This document shows, piece by piece, positions 1 through 9,096 of a stretch of DNA of 64,000 bases. Position 1 is the stretch's first letter; every line of letters starts with the position of its first letter. The notes beneath the pieces are model-generated. The model had not been told where the DNA came from. It saw nothing but the letters and a program-made list of their open reading frames with translations, and did no database searches. The DNA comes from Lethocerus indicus (taxonomy: Eukaryota > Arthropoda > Insecta > Hemiptera > Belostomatidae), in assembly GCA_019843655.1 (NCBI GenBank), contig JACDQD010000005.1:29832954-29896953 (forward strand), written 5' to 3'. Position numbers and translations under genes: made by a program.

Positions 1-129
1 AGCCCAAATCGCCAAAATCCTATAATTGGGTCTGTTATTAGTCTCGAATTACACTGTGTTCATTGTAATTCGAATTTACTATCGCTGCTATTTACTATCG
101 TATTTACTATATTCATAACTCGCTCTACG
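1..129. other. AT-rich leader with a small inverted repeat
   Basis: No gene is visible. A 9-bp perfect inverted repeat is present (CGAATTACA at 45-53 and its complement at 64-72). A run of TTTACTATCG-like words near 76-110 gives weak internal repetition. The stretch leads into the tandem array and may be its degenerate edge. Confidence 0.5.
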
Positions 130-680
130 GGATCGACTCTAAACTGGAGAATAGCGCCCCCAGTTGATTAAAGTTAGTTGAGTGCACTAGCACCGATAAA
201 ATAGCGCCCCGTGAGTTTGGAGCGGAAATAAACTAAAAATTTCGAAAGTAATATCAAGATAATCGTTACAATGTGGAAATGTAGTTAATTAATGTTAGTT
301 GAGTGCACTAGCACTGATAAAATAGCCCCCCCGTGAGTTTGGAGCGGAAATTTACTTAATTAAAGTTAGATGAGTGCACTAGCACCGATAAAATAGCGTC
401 CCGTGAGTTTGGAGCGGACATTTACTTAATTAAAGTTAGTTGAGTGCACTAGCACCGATAAAATAGCGCCCCATGAGTTTGGAACGGAAATAAACTAAAA
501 ATTTCGAAAGTAATATCAAGATAATCGTTACAATGTGGAAATTTAGTTAATTAAAGTTAGTTGAGTGAACTATCACCGATAAAATAGCGCCCCCTGAGGG
601 TGGTGCGGAAATGTACTTAACTATAATAATATTTATAATGTAATTTACATATATAAAGTCAAGATAAGCATTACAATGTT
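130..680 (+). repeat. Two-unit tandem (satellite-like) array
   Basis: A unit of about 62 bp (A), containing GAGTGCACTAGCACCGATAA followed by a GCGCCCC block, begins at about 167, 288, 359, 429 and 550. A second unit of about 57 bp (B), containing TATCAAGATAATCGTTACAA, is inserted after the first and fourth A units (230-287 and 492-549). The order is A-B-A-A-A-B-A. A degenerate A lies near 130-166 and a diverged B remnant at about 655-680. A-to-A spacing is therefore 70-71 bp without B and 121 bp with B. The two A-B blocks are nearly identical, which suggests recent duplication of a 121-bp unit. No open frame runs through it. It may continue to the left of the window. Confidence 0.9.
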
Positions 681-845
681 ATTATTTCTCAATAATATAT
701 ATATGAAAATTCGAAGAAGGTTTTTATTTGCTTCCTTTTATTGAGAAAATTGAAATACAATATTTTCAATATGATGCACTCGAATAATTCGTTAATAATT
801 AAGGAAAAATGAAATATTATCAAAAAATCAGCTAAAATCGAAATG

Positions 846-1055
846 TTTTAAATATTTCTAAAATCGGCCAGAAACGGCGTCGGTGGGCAGTTAATCCCTA
901 ACAGGGAGAGGCTTAGAAGGGTCGAAGTTCAGCTCTGTATTGTCCGAGCTGGTGCGTAAACAACCTGCCTCAGTGTACGTCCAGCGCAGGCCGAGGAAGC
1001 ACGCACGATTTTTATATCTTAAAACAAGAGCTGTTGACGAAAATAAAGGTAAGAA
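846..1055 (+). repeat. Diverged dispersed repeat, copy 1
   Basis: This stretch aligns with 1766-1964 in the same orientation. Both begin TTTTAAATATTTC, continue with an AAATCG...GGCGT block, and end with TATATC(T/C)TAAAACA, a GACG(A/G)(A/G)AA(T/C)AAAGGTAAGA segment and an AT-rich tail. The middle is poorly conserved. The shared end AAAGGTAAGA matches a splice-donor consensus. No reading frame spans it. I do not recognise the family. Confidence 0.6.
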
Positions 1056-1562
1056 TTTTTGAGAACGCTTTATGCCTTACCCGTAGTTCTTGGCAATGCA
1101 GAACTGTGGAGCAATTAGATCCTAATATTTAACGATTATTACCCGTCAAATTATATGAAAATACTACTAGGTATATTATTTACGCTCTATTAATAAGGTA
1201 AATTCAAGTAAACCTAAGATATTATAAATTAATGACCTAATGGACGGGTAAAGAGTATGAGTTCAAAAAATCCTTTAGGAAAATGATGTTTTAAATATAT
1301 AAAATATTAAGATATTAATTATAATATTAAAATCATCACAAATAGGTGCTTAATAGTGGAATGTAGACATTTTTACTGTTTTTAAATGAACATTGTATAT
1401 AATTATACATATTCCGTTCCGGATATCCTTCGGCTTGAAGAATGTTTTCTTCAACTGCTACTATATATCATATAATAATTAACATTGAATGTAAATGCAT
1501 AAATACTCTAATTATGAGATAGTATTACGAGAAAACAACTGACAATTTTCTTGTTTTTTCCT

Positions 1563-1567
<5 letters not shown>
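1056..1567. other. AT-rich, no gene seen
   Basis: This is AT-rich sequence with runs of TAATTATAATATT-type words. I see no conserved frame, RNA gene or recognised element. Confidence 0.6.
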
Positions 1568-1624
<57 letters not shown>

Positions 1625-1649
1625 GTATATATGTATATGTATATATATG
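1568..1649. repeat. (TA)n microsatellite with interspersed TG
   Basis: An almost pure TA run of about 50 bp is followed by TA interrupted by TG steps. Open frames across it, made of Tyr-Ile repeats, are artefacts. Confidence 0.97.
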
Positions 1650-1765
1650 CAAACGCAAATAAGTAATTTATGTAATATCTTACTATTAAGGAAATTCCAA
1701 TACAAACAGTATACAATATTTTGAACATATACAATTCTCGAAATCAATCCCTAGGAAATATGCAG

Positions 1766-1964
1766 TTTTAAATATTTCCCAAATCGACATAAAATGGCGT
1801 TCGTACGTAGCTCTGCCTGCAGACACAAAGGACAAAGTTCAAATTTCCATTATACGACTTACAATGTAGACGCCATTTCTCATAGTCCACTTCGCTCTCT
1901 CATAGAAAGCATGCCAATTATTATATCCTAAAACAGTAGGTGAAGACGGGAACAAAGGTAAGAT
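1766..1964 (+). repeat. Diverged dispersed repeat, copy 2
   Basis: This is the direct-orientation partner of 846-1055. The start (TTTTAAATATTTC) and the end (TATATCCTAAAACAGTAGG, then AACAAAGGTAAGA) are conserved. The middle is diverged but contains similar GC-rich words. It lies about 0.9 kb downstream of copy 1, so it may be a segmental duplication or two insertions of one element. Confidence 0.6.
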
Positions 1965-2298
1965 AACTCCCGTCCGACCAACCAACCGAGAAGACGCCCT
2001 CCTCAGTGTCGTCCCATCCCCTGAGTGAAATGACCGGTGGAAGAAGCCTCCCAGTTGGTGGCCACTTCTCATCCTAGCAGTTGCAGTGAACGGGAACCAA
2101 GTTAAGACTTTTCAGCATGTTTCCTGCATGACACTAAATATAATTAACACTGCATGCGATTGTATATATTCCTGATAGTAGTACCTTATGTACCGTAGTA
2201 CCGTATAGTAGTATAGGCCGTAATAATGGTATGCGATGTGAAAACAAAGATGGCTGACCACGCTGACGACATCGATTCACTCGTATATATCGATGTAT
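1965..2298. other. No gene seen
   Basis: This is mixed-composition sequence between the dispersed repeat and the inverted-repeat element. It has short GTAGTACCGTA-type direct repeats near 2175-2215 and no credible frame. Confidence 0.5.
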
Positions 2299-2532
2299 GT
2301 GCCCATAATTATGAAAGTGGTCTGTTATATATTTCTGTTTTCGAGATATTCAATGAATTGCTTTCGAATAAATTAGCAAATATTTTTATAGTATGCTACA
2401 TTTTAATTTAGAATTTCATTAGTCTCGATTAATAGAAGTTTACTATGAATATGAAATTTTGTGTGAATTTCATATGAAAATGTTGTATTTAAAGTTTGAA
2501 TTGACTTAGACCACTTTCATAATTATGGGCAC
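2299..2532. mobile_element. Foldback/MITE-like element with 25-bp perfect inverted repeats
   Basis: The 25 bases at 2299-2323 (starting GTGCCCATAATTATG) are repeated exactly in inverted orientation at 2508-2532. The 184-bp interior is strongly AT-rich and has no conserved frame. A perfect 25-bp match at this distance is not expected by chance. Size and layout fit a short non-autonomous DNA transposon with terminal inverted repeats. I see no clear target-site duplication; the flanks are GTAT on the left and TTAT on the right. The superfamily is unknown; Tc1/mariner is a guess. Confidence 0.75.
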
Positions 2533-3514
2533 TTATCGAATACACCCGATAACCTCGGGGGCCCCTACAGTAAATTTTAACCTAAAAATGTTAATGTTAA
2601 TTAATGTCGGTAATAAAGTGTTATTTGCGGGTCGTCAAGGACTAGTTGAATTATCAAAGGATTGTCTGTCACCACTCGCGTTTCTGACCCATTGCCAGAC
2701 CGGGAGTTTGGGAATAAAAGGAAGTTTATGTCAAACTAGTACTAAACTTTGATGTAATTAGGGGTAATTGGGGGTTTTCTATTCTCAAAACAGTTAATGC
2801 AACTTAGAATAAACACTATATAAAATTCTAAATAAACTAAATCTACTGTTTATATTACTATTGTACTTAAGTAAGTTTAAGAGTGAAAGACGTGTTTCTA
2901 TTGGTTTAAATATACTTGTGTATACCTGAGTTCGTGTCCGTTTACACGGGCTACTGTAGGTGTTGAATTATCTCTTAGGATTATTTCTAGGTATGCAGGG
3001 GGTTTGTATCCCCTGAAAATAGAATTATGGTATTCCCCCAGGCGCGAAAGCCCGACAGGAATCGTGGAAAGGATCCCTAACGAAGATTCACGGTGAGACA
3101 CTAATGTCGAGAATGAGCCCGCGACGAAGGCGAAGTAAATTAGTTGAAATCTTAAATTTGAAGAACCGGTCCACAGGCAGTTTGGGGAGCATCCATTGCA
3201 TTGACGCCAACTAGACGAGAGAATGGACCGATATATATCTGTCGAAGCGAGGTGTCTGTCATTCATACACTATGAGTGTCCAACAGGAAACTGGTGTTAT
3301 TTCCGTAAAATAAACACACTCGGAGTTTAATTTGATGGCGCGATAGAGTTTGACTCTAACTCGTTAACAATGTTTCCATTGGTCCCAAATTAATTCTTTG
3401 AACGCCCGATATAGCGGCGTCCGGTATTTCAGGTAATTGAGAGGTGGCTCACTCCAACTTTTCTAATTGGTGCCAACAAATATTGGAAGAAATCCAGTCG
3501 TCGTCGGCTCGGAA
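2533..3514. other. No gene seen; longest non-repeat open frame is here
   Basis: A 122-codon frame is open on the minus strand at 2898-3266. It shows no recognisable domain or membrane pattern, and its length is near what is expected by chance in 64 kb. I do not call it a gene. Confidence 0.5.
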
Positions 3515-3520
3515 AACGTA

Positions 3521-3528
3521 TATAAAAG
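3521..3528 (+). promoter_or_regulatory. Possible TATA box
   Basis: TATAAAAG is preceded by a GC-rich segment and followed by AGGGACACGTCCC and a CTAATT/AATTAG inverted repeat (3543-3560). No coding exon follows within reach. TATAAA words are common by chance here, so this rests only on the fuller match and local GC change. Confidence 0.15.
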
Positions 3529-3560
3529 GGACACGTCCCACCCTAATTGAAAGGAATTAG

Positions 3561-5991
3561 TGACCGTGAAATGAATGGAGGACCCTGTTTTATTGAAAAT
3601 TTTAATTTTCAGCCAATGTTATCTCAACCGAAATAGTTTAGTGATCTAGATTTCTTCGAGATGAATTCATACCCAATTAAAAATTTGAATATGTATATGA
3701 AATTTATCTCATCAACACAATTATTATAAAAGGAACACGAAACTAATGAGGTCGACTCTAGTCAACTCGTTTCGAAGAATAAGGAAGGAAAAAGGAAAAA
3801 TGTTAAGAATCTCGCTGTGCCTTTACAATAAGGAATAATGCATTTTAAATCTAAAATAATTTACTTTTACAATAATTACATATAAATAGGTTGCCTGAAG
3901 GATAAAATTAAAATTGGAACAACAAAAATCCATCTTCAAACGCAAGGAATGAAGAGAATAATGATTATTACATAAAAGGGAAATTGTTCATAAACCGGGC
4001 AACGTTATTTTGATGTTGTTTTCATCTATAGTAGAGTTATAAAACCGCGGGTGGTGGGAGCGAAATTAATAGTAGAGGCTGGTGCGGTTGTAATGAAAGC
4101 CTTCGATCAAAAGAATTGGGATCCCACTAAACAGCCCCCGGCTAGGCTTGTGCTGAGAACTCATTAATGATTTCACACCATAAAACAGCTAAAACAATGT
4201 AACCCCCACATATAACCAGTATTATTGATATCCACATTAGCATTATCATAGCAAAGCACAGATGGGAAATTGCATCGGATTTTAATTTCCCCGACATCAA
4301 TAATTACACAATTTTAAGGTTAAAACAGATCGTTTACACCGGTTAATAGGGGGTGTAAATTTCATTCTGAGAAATATCCGGTCGGTGATGTCGGAAAATT
4401 CTGTAGTATTTTAATTATCACTAATTTACGGTAGGATCGTTTAATACTGAGTATGTACATGGTTTATATAGGCTCCAGGAAGTACAGGCAAAACACCTTC
4501 CAATGGAGCCCGCTCAGGTGGGTTCTGAACGCAGGAAAATTCCTGTTTAAATTTACAATTAATTTAAATTTCTAGTATAACAAAATTAATCCAACAAAGA
4601 ACAAATCGTAACATGTGAGGATAAAGCTTATGAGATAATCAATTCTATTATGGATTCTTACATTCTTTCTTATGTTTGAAAATGTCTTTATGATAGCTTC
4701 GAATAGAAGGTCGTGTTAAGTAAGAAATACAAATTAATCATGTTAATGGGCTGACGTGAATGGGCGAGCAATTCGGGCCCAGATAAGACTCCAGGAAAAT
4801 AAGTCCGAAGAAATGTGTCCGGGAAATTAGCGGAATTAGGTATGGGGAGGCGGAACCAAGTCACCATTGAAAAAGCGTACGTTCCATTTACTTATTGCAA
4901 GGGCACAAAGGTCAAGAAGCCGGCCAAATGAGATTTTATTAAACTGCAATAATCCAACTAACTTCAATACCGCCTTCTGAATACAGAAGGACTTGATGAA
5001 TGATCGGGGGTAAAATTTCAATTTTCCGTAACATTTCAGACCGGAAATTTTCACGCGGTCGGGAATATTTCACGACACTTTCGTATTCGGTATTCAGAAA
5101 AGTAAATACGGCTGGCGCGAACATAGTTAATTATTCAAACCTGTTTCTCCTTATGTGCTCCACACTGGAGTCTCATTTAAAGTCATAACGTCCTATACCT
5201 CTTACCCATTTACCCAAATGGGACCGCCAGGAGTGGTATTAATCGCGGAATATGGACTCCATCTACTTGGAATGAAATTCGGCAGCGCTGAGCCTGCTGA
5301 AAATGTCCTACCTGAATGCTACAATGAATTCACGGTAGACAGGGTTCCCCGATACAACGAAAGGTCGTTCGGCTATGAGTCTATATGTCCATCGATGTTG
5401 GCAATATAAAAAACCGGAAATTGTCACGAGTTTTTTTAAAAAGCTCCGGGAAATTCTTGAACAGCTCATTCTGATTATTACCCGGCGGAATTTCACAAAT
5501 TCCAAAGCCCCAACAAAGCGCATTGTGATTGTTGTGCTTACAGCGAGGGAGGGGGGTAGTTAAAATTGAGCGATTGTTGTTCGTGAGCGGTGGGTCTTAA
5601 TTTGGGCTTGAGGACTATCTCTATCCCCCCCATTGCCTGTCGAAAATGAAGTAGCCGTCCCGGGGGAAAGGAGGGAGCGTCGAAAAGTTAATAAAACACT
5701 CCTAATTAAACGGAAGGTCCAAATTAACAAGCAATAAAAGTCCTCCAGCAGTCCCTTCACATTTTTGACACGGAATCACGAACAGGCAGTACTTTCGTTT
5801 CATTGGCTACGAAAAGAATACCAACGTCCCAGACACCCAGTTCCCTTTATTACCTTTTCCATAATAAGACGGAGAAAATGGACAACAAAAAAACTTCTAA
5901 ACTATTTATAGTGGATATAAATGAATGTGAAATTTCATAAATCCACACATAATAACCAAAGATTTACACTTGATATTTTTAAGACCGAAAC
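3561..5991. other. No gene seen
   Basis: This is AT-rich to mixed sequence. Several 60-84 codon frames overlap on both strands near 4836-5760 without any domain-like pattern. No RNA gene or recognised repeat is visible. Confidence 0.5.
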
Positions 5992-6005
5992 AAAAACTAG
6001 TCCGT
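5992..6005 (+). repeat. Left direct repeat (probable target-site duplication)
   Basis: AAAAACTAGTCCGT is repeated exactly at 6438-6451 and brackets the foldback element. The last two bases overlap the start of the left arm. Confidence 0.75.
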
Positions 6006-6315
6006 AGATTTCGTATGTTTCTGTCTCCTTTCGCTGGTTTGGTATTTTGCTACACCGGTTTCGGCTGTTCGCCATCTTCAGTAGCGGTTTTGGCACTTTG
6101 GATGTTTTTTGGGCATCCTCACTGCATTGTCAGTTGTACTCTTGTATACACCTTGAATACACTTGTATTGTAATGGTACGGCGAACCCAATACTAGCCTG
6201 CAACACAGGTCTGTCTTACATTTTAATATTAGCGCCTTACAGTGCAACTGACAGTGACAATGCAATGAGGATGCCCAAAAAACATCCAAAGTGCCAAACG
6301 TGACTAACACCGCTA

Positions 6316-6356
6316 CTGAAGATGGCGAACAGCCGAAACCGGTCTAGCAAAAGACC
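6316..6356 (+). ncRNA. Hammerhead-like core plus five-pair hairpin (right arm, copy A)
   Basis: CTGAAGA is followed by TGGC-GAACA-GCC and then GAAAC, the order of a hammerhead ribozyme core (CUGANGA, stem II, GAAA). Position 7 is tolerant in the family, so A there is acceptable. The stem is only GGC/GCC and leaves one U bulged next to the core, which argues against full activity. Directly after it, GGTCT-AGCAAA-AGACC forms a second hairpin. The same block is inverted in the left arm at about 6028-6081. This is a structural resemblance, not a demonstrated ribozyme. Confidence 0.35.
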
Positions 6357-6437
6357 AAACCAGCGAGAGGAGACAGAAACACACGAAATCTACAATATTC
6401 CAACTCCTCGCAGACCAAAAAACAGGTATGTTAAACT
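6322..6437 (+). other. Repeat-borne open frame ending at a donor-like site
   Basis: ATG in good context (GAAGATGG) opens a basic frame beginning MANSRNRSSKRPNQR that runs across the whole homologous part and reaches ACAG|GTATGT, a good splice-donor match. The corresponding frame is also open in the right arms near 23750 and 56945 and in the inverted arms near 6081 and 15760. Differences between this copy and the 57-kb copy are spread about evenly over the three codon positions, so current copies show no sign of protein-level constraint. It may be a relic of a master element's coding end or chance. Confidence 0.25.
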
Positions 6438-6451
6438 AAAAACTAGTCCGT
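6438..6451 (+). repeat. Right direct repeat (probable target-site duplication)
   Basis: This is an exact match to AAAAACTAGTCCGT at 5992-6005. It marks the right boundary of copy A, directly after the TTAAACT end of the tail. Confidence 0.75.
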
Positions 6452-7828
6452 TAAAAAAAAACCAAGTATCGCGGGCGGATATTTTTTTACAAAATTGCTT
6501 TAGAGACTGTTTAGAGACGTAGAGTTCATAATTTAATTGAGCATTTCCTTCAGAAAGCGCTGAGGATACTGAAGAAAACTACTGTTAAATATATTTGTAG
6601 AATCATTCCTGAAATATATATTTCTTCCCGACTTGTTTTCGGGAAAAATAAAAGCGATAGTGTTGTCGGAGGAAGGATGACAGTTGCTAGTTTTATCAAT
6701 GTCAGAGGGGTTTAGTCGAGTTGCTCTGAACTGTGTTCCAGTCGAGCGCAGGCTCAAACTTAAAAACATCAGGTATTATTTCACCCAACTATCGGGAAAA
6801 ACTTTTTCCCGCCAAGTCTTTTCTCCAGCTTTCCGCCGACGATGCGCTGATCCAACCCAACAACAGATTCAATGAACCATTCTAAACTGTTTTAAATGAG
6901 TAATATTTAGTCCGACATTTGGTTAGTATTAAAGCCATAATTTGAAAGCGCATTAAAATTAGCATAATTAATTTGATACCTGGTAACTTTGATGGTATTA
7001 ATGATTTCTTATTTTATCAATCAATGTATTTTATTGCCAGTACTTTCATTCTGTCAGGTTATCTGGAAGCTGTGCGTTCGGTTATGTGTATGTGCACTTT
7101 ATCGAAGTCCAATGTAATAAGTGTATTCTCTTACGGGTTAAAAACTGTCTATTTCCTATAACCTCATATATTATTTGTTTTTATTACAACTTTTTTATAA
7201 TTTATTCGTAAAAATTATTAATGATCCGTTTGTTTAGGGGGAAATTTAAATATTATACCATGACGGTGCAGAAAATAAAGGGTTTGAGAATGATTTTGGC
7301 TCAAATATTTATTAATTGAAATCGAGTCCTTGGGGAACTTTGCTGAAGCTCGTATTCTGGCTGACCCTACCCAGTCGGGATGAACAATGCACCCTTCAAC
7401 CAGCGTCGGCAGCCCGCCCGCCGCCCCCCTCTCATTTAAATATGAATTGAATAAGTGAGATAAAAAGTCGAAGAAAAATGAAAAAAAAGGTCATGCCGAG
7501 GTTATCTCGGTCTTGTTCAATGGCGTCGGAACAATGAATTGAGGACGTGTACGATGACGATGACAAAGAACAATTTCGTTTCACAACTATTGTCAGAAGT
7601 TGGTGCAGCATAAAAAGTTCAACACAAGGGTTTTCTAATTATTTAGTTACAAACTGGAATATAAACATGAGCTCTATCATCATTTTTGCCTCAAGCGCCT
7701 AAAGAATATAAATAAGATTTAATAAACTTCATAGATCGGCCTCGAGAATTCAGAAGAAGTGGATCAATCCTGATAGAAAAGGATACTTGAATATAGCAGA
7801 GATCATGTTTTCAATTAAGAAATGTGTT
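6452..7828. other. No gene seen
   Basis: This is AT-rich sequence with a GC-richer patch near 7350-7440 that includes GCCCGCCCGCCGCCCCCC. Several frames under 80 codons are present and none is convincing. Confidence 0.5.
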
Positions 7829-8199
7829 CTCTAGACCGGTTTCGGCTGCTCACCATCTTGAGTAGCGGTGTTAGTCACTGACTACACTGTCACTTGTACT
7901 GTACACACAATGTCACTGTCACTTGTACTGTGGTGGTTGTAGTGTATTAAGTTTATTGCGCTCCTAGATTCAATGATACGGCGCACCTAATACTAGCCCG
8001 CAACACAGGTCAGTCTTACATTTTAGTATTAGCGCCTTACATATAGCGCCTTACAATACAACTGACAGTGACAGTGCAGTAAGGATTCCCAAAAAACATT
8101 CAAAGTGCCAAAAGTGACTAACACCACTACTGAAGATGGCGAACAGCCGAAACCGGTCTAGCAAAAGATCAGGACACACGAAACACACGAAATCTACAA
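7829..8199 (+). mobile_element. Foldback retroelement family, copy B
   Basis: The left arm starts inside the family arm (TCTAGACCGGTTTCGGCTGC) and so lacks the outer 40 bp or so. The right arm is present to CGAAATCTACAA but has lost about 20 bp within its AGACC...GAGACAG segment. The core contains TAATACTAGCCCGCAACAC and TTTTAGTATTAGCGCCTTAC, followed by a duplicated AGCGCCTTAC. The hammerhead-like block is at about 8129-8169. No clear target-site duplication is visible. Confidence 0.85.
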
Positions 8200-8828
8200 G
8201 TTGGTTATTCTAAATCCGATCTATATTAATATTTGATTTTATCAAAGTCACTATACTTCCTTTATAATACCGTTAAGTACTCGAGTAGTAGTACCTTCAT
8301 ACTATTGATGAATTATTATAGATGAATTTATGCAGACGTAATGTTAACATGGAAACTAAATATTCATTTTTTCACGTGCACTTATTCTATTAGTAAATTG
8401 GATATTATTAGCATGAATAGTAAGAATTTTCTGCCTCGTATATGTTGACACAATACAACAAACAATAATTTGCATTTATTAATTCAACCATTCAACTATT
8501 AATACAACCATTCTAAATATAGACAAGAGAGATATTAAAAATTGTATTGGCTAGTAATTTTCAGAAATTAAAGGATGTAGAAAGAAAAGTATTTGATGAC
8601 TAAAGACAGATCCCGAAAGACTAGGGAGGATTTAATGCCGAATATTAAATACCCACGGCCCGTAGCTCTTTGAGGACAATATTTCCCACAGGAATACTGT
8701 GGAGATAAAAGTAGAGGGACAAAAAAAAGGCACCAAATCGGCTATTGGTCCTAAATAATTGGTGCCATAGATCAAAGGAAATTGACTCGGAGAATAACAC
8801 ACCCAAGGCGACATTTATCAAACGGAAA
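8200..8828. other. No gene seen; small inverted repeat
   Basis: This is AT-rich sequence. An 8-bp inverted repeat, GGCACCAA at 8729-8736 and TTGGTGCC at 8759-8766, encloses 22 bp. It could form a small hairpin or be chance. Confidence 0.5.
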
Positions 8829-8868
8829 AGAGAGAGATGGAGAGAGAAAGAGAGAGAGAGAGAGAGAG
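8829..8868 (+). repeat. (GA)n microsatellite
   Basis: Purine tract of GA repeats with one TGG interruption. On the opposite strand it is a (CT)n tract. GA runs bind GAGA-type factors in flies; whether this one is used is unknown. Confidence 0.95.
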
Positions 8869-9047
8869 TGAGTGGGAGTGGAAGGGAGAGGTAAATGTCC
8901 GTAATAAAGCCAGTTTCAGAAGGATGAATACATCAGCGGGATTATTGCCCCATTTGGGAAGTATTCCTCAAGGCAATAACGGAAATATTTCACAATGTGA
9001 AAGCGTTTTCGTTCCGGTTATCTTTGATAGCGGAAGTATATGATTGA

Positions 9048-9096
9048 GTGTGACCTATTCGCACGGTCACACCAAGTGGGGGTCTTTAAAGACCCC
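9048..9096 (+). mobile_element. Nested palindromes, possible piggyBac-type transposon end
   Basis: An 8-bp inverted repeat (GTGTGACC at 9048-9055, GGTCACAC at 9065-9072) is followed by CAAGT and then by the 18-bp perfect palindrome GGGGTCTTTAAAGACCCC at 9079-9096. An ACCAAGTGGGGTC...GACCCC arrangement is typical of ends of some piggyBac-like elements, as far as I recall. I find neither the expected outer TTAA at 9047 nor a matching opposite end, so this is a decayed terminus at best. Confidence 0.35.

Larger units (their letters stand above)
6004..6437 (+). mobile_element. Foldback retroelement family, copy A (best copy)
   Basis: The left arm (6004 to about 6125) is the inverted complement of the right arm (about 6260 to 6393). 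Left reads GTAGATTTCG...CCATCTTCAGTAGCGG and right reads CCGCTACTGAAGATGG-type sequence ending CGAAATCTAC. Between them lies a shared core with GCAACACAGGTCTGTC and TAATATTAGCGCCTTAC. A single-copy tail (6394-6437) continues to CAGGTATGTTAAACT and is also present in the copy at 57 kb, so it belongs to the element. An exact 14-bp direct repeat flanks the copy. The long, non-fixed duplication suggests target-primed insertion. Inverted arms are known in Penelope-like elements, so that is my inferred class. No reverse transcriptase is present, so it is non-autonomous. Confidence 0.75.

Noticed and set aside
2898..3266. 122-codon minus-strand frame
   Set aside because: Its length is near the expected maximum for random sequence of this size and composition. 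No recognisable motif, start context or splice partner.
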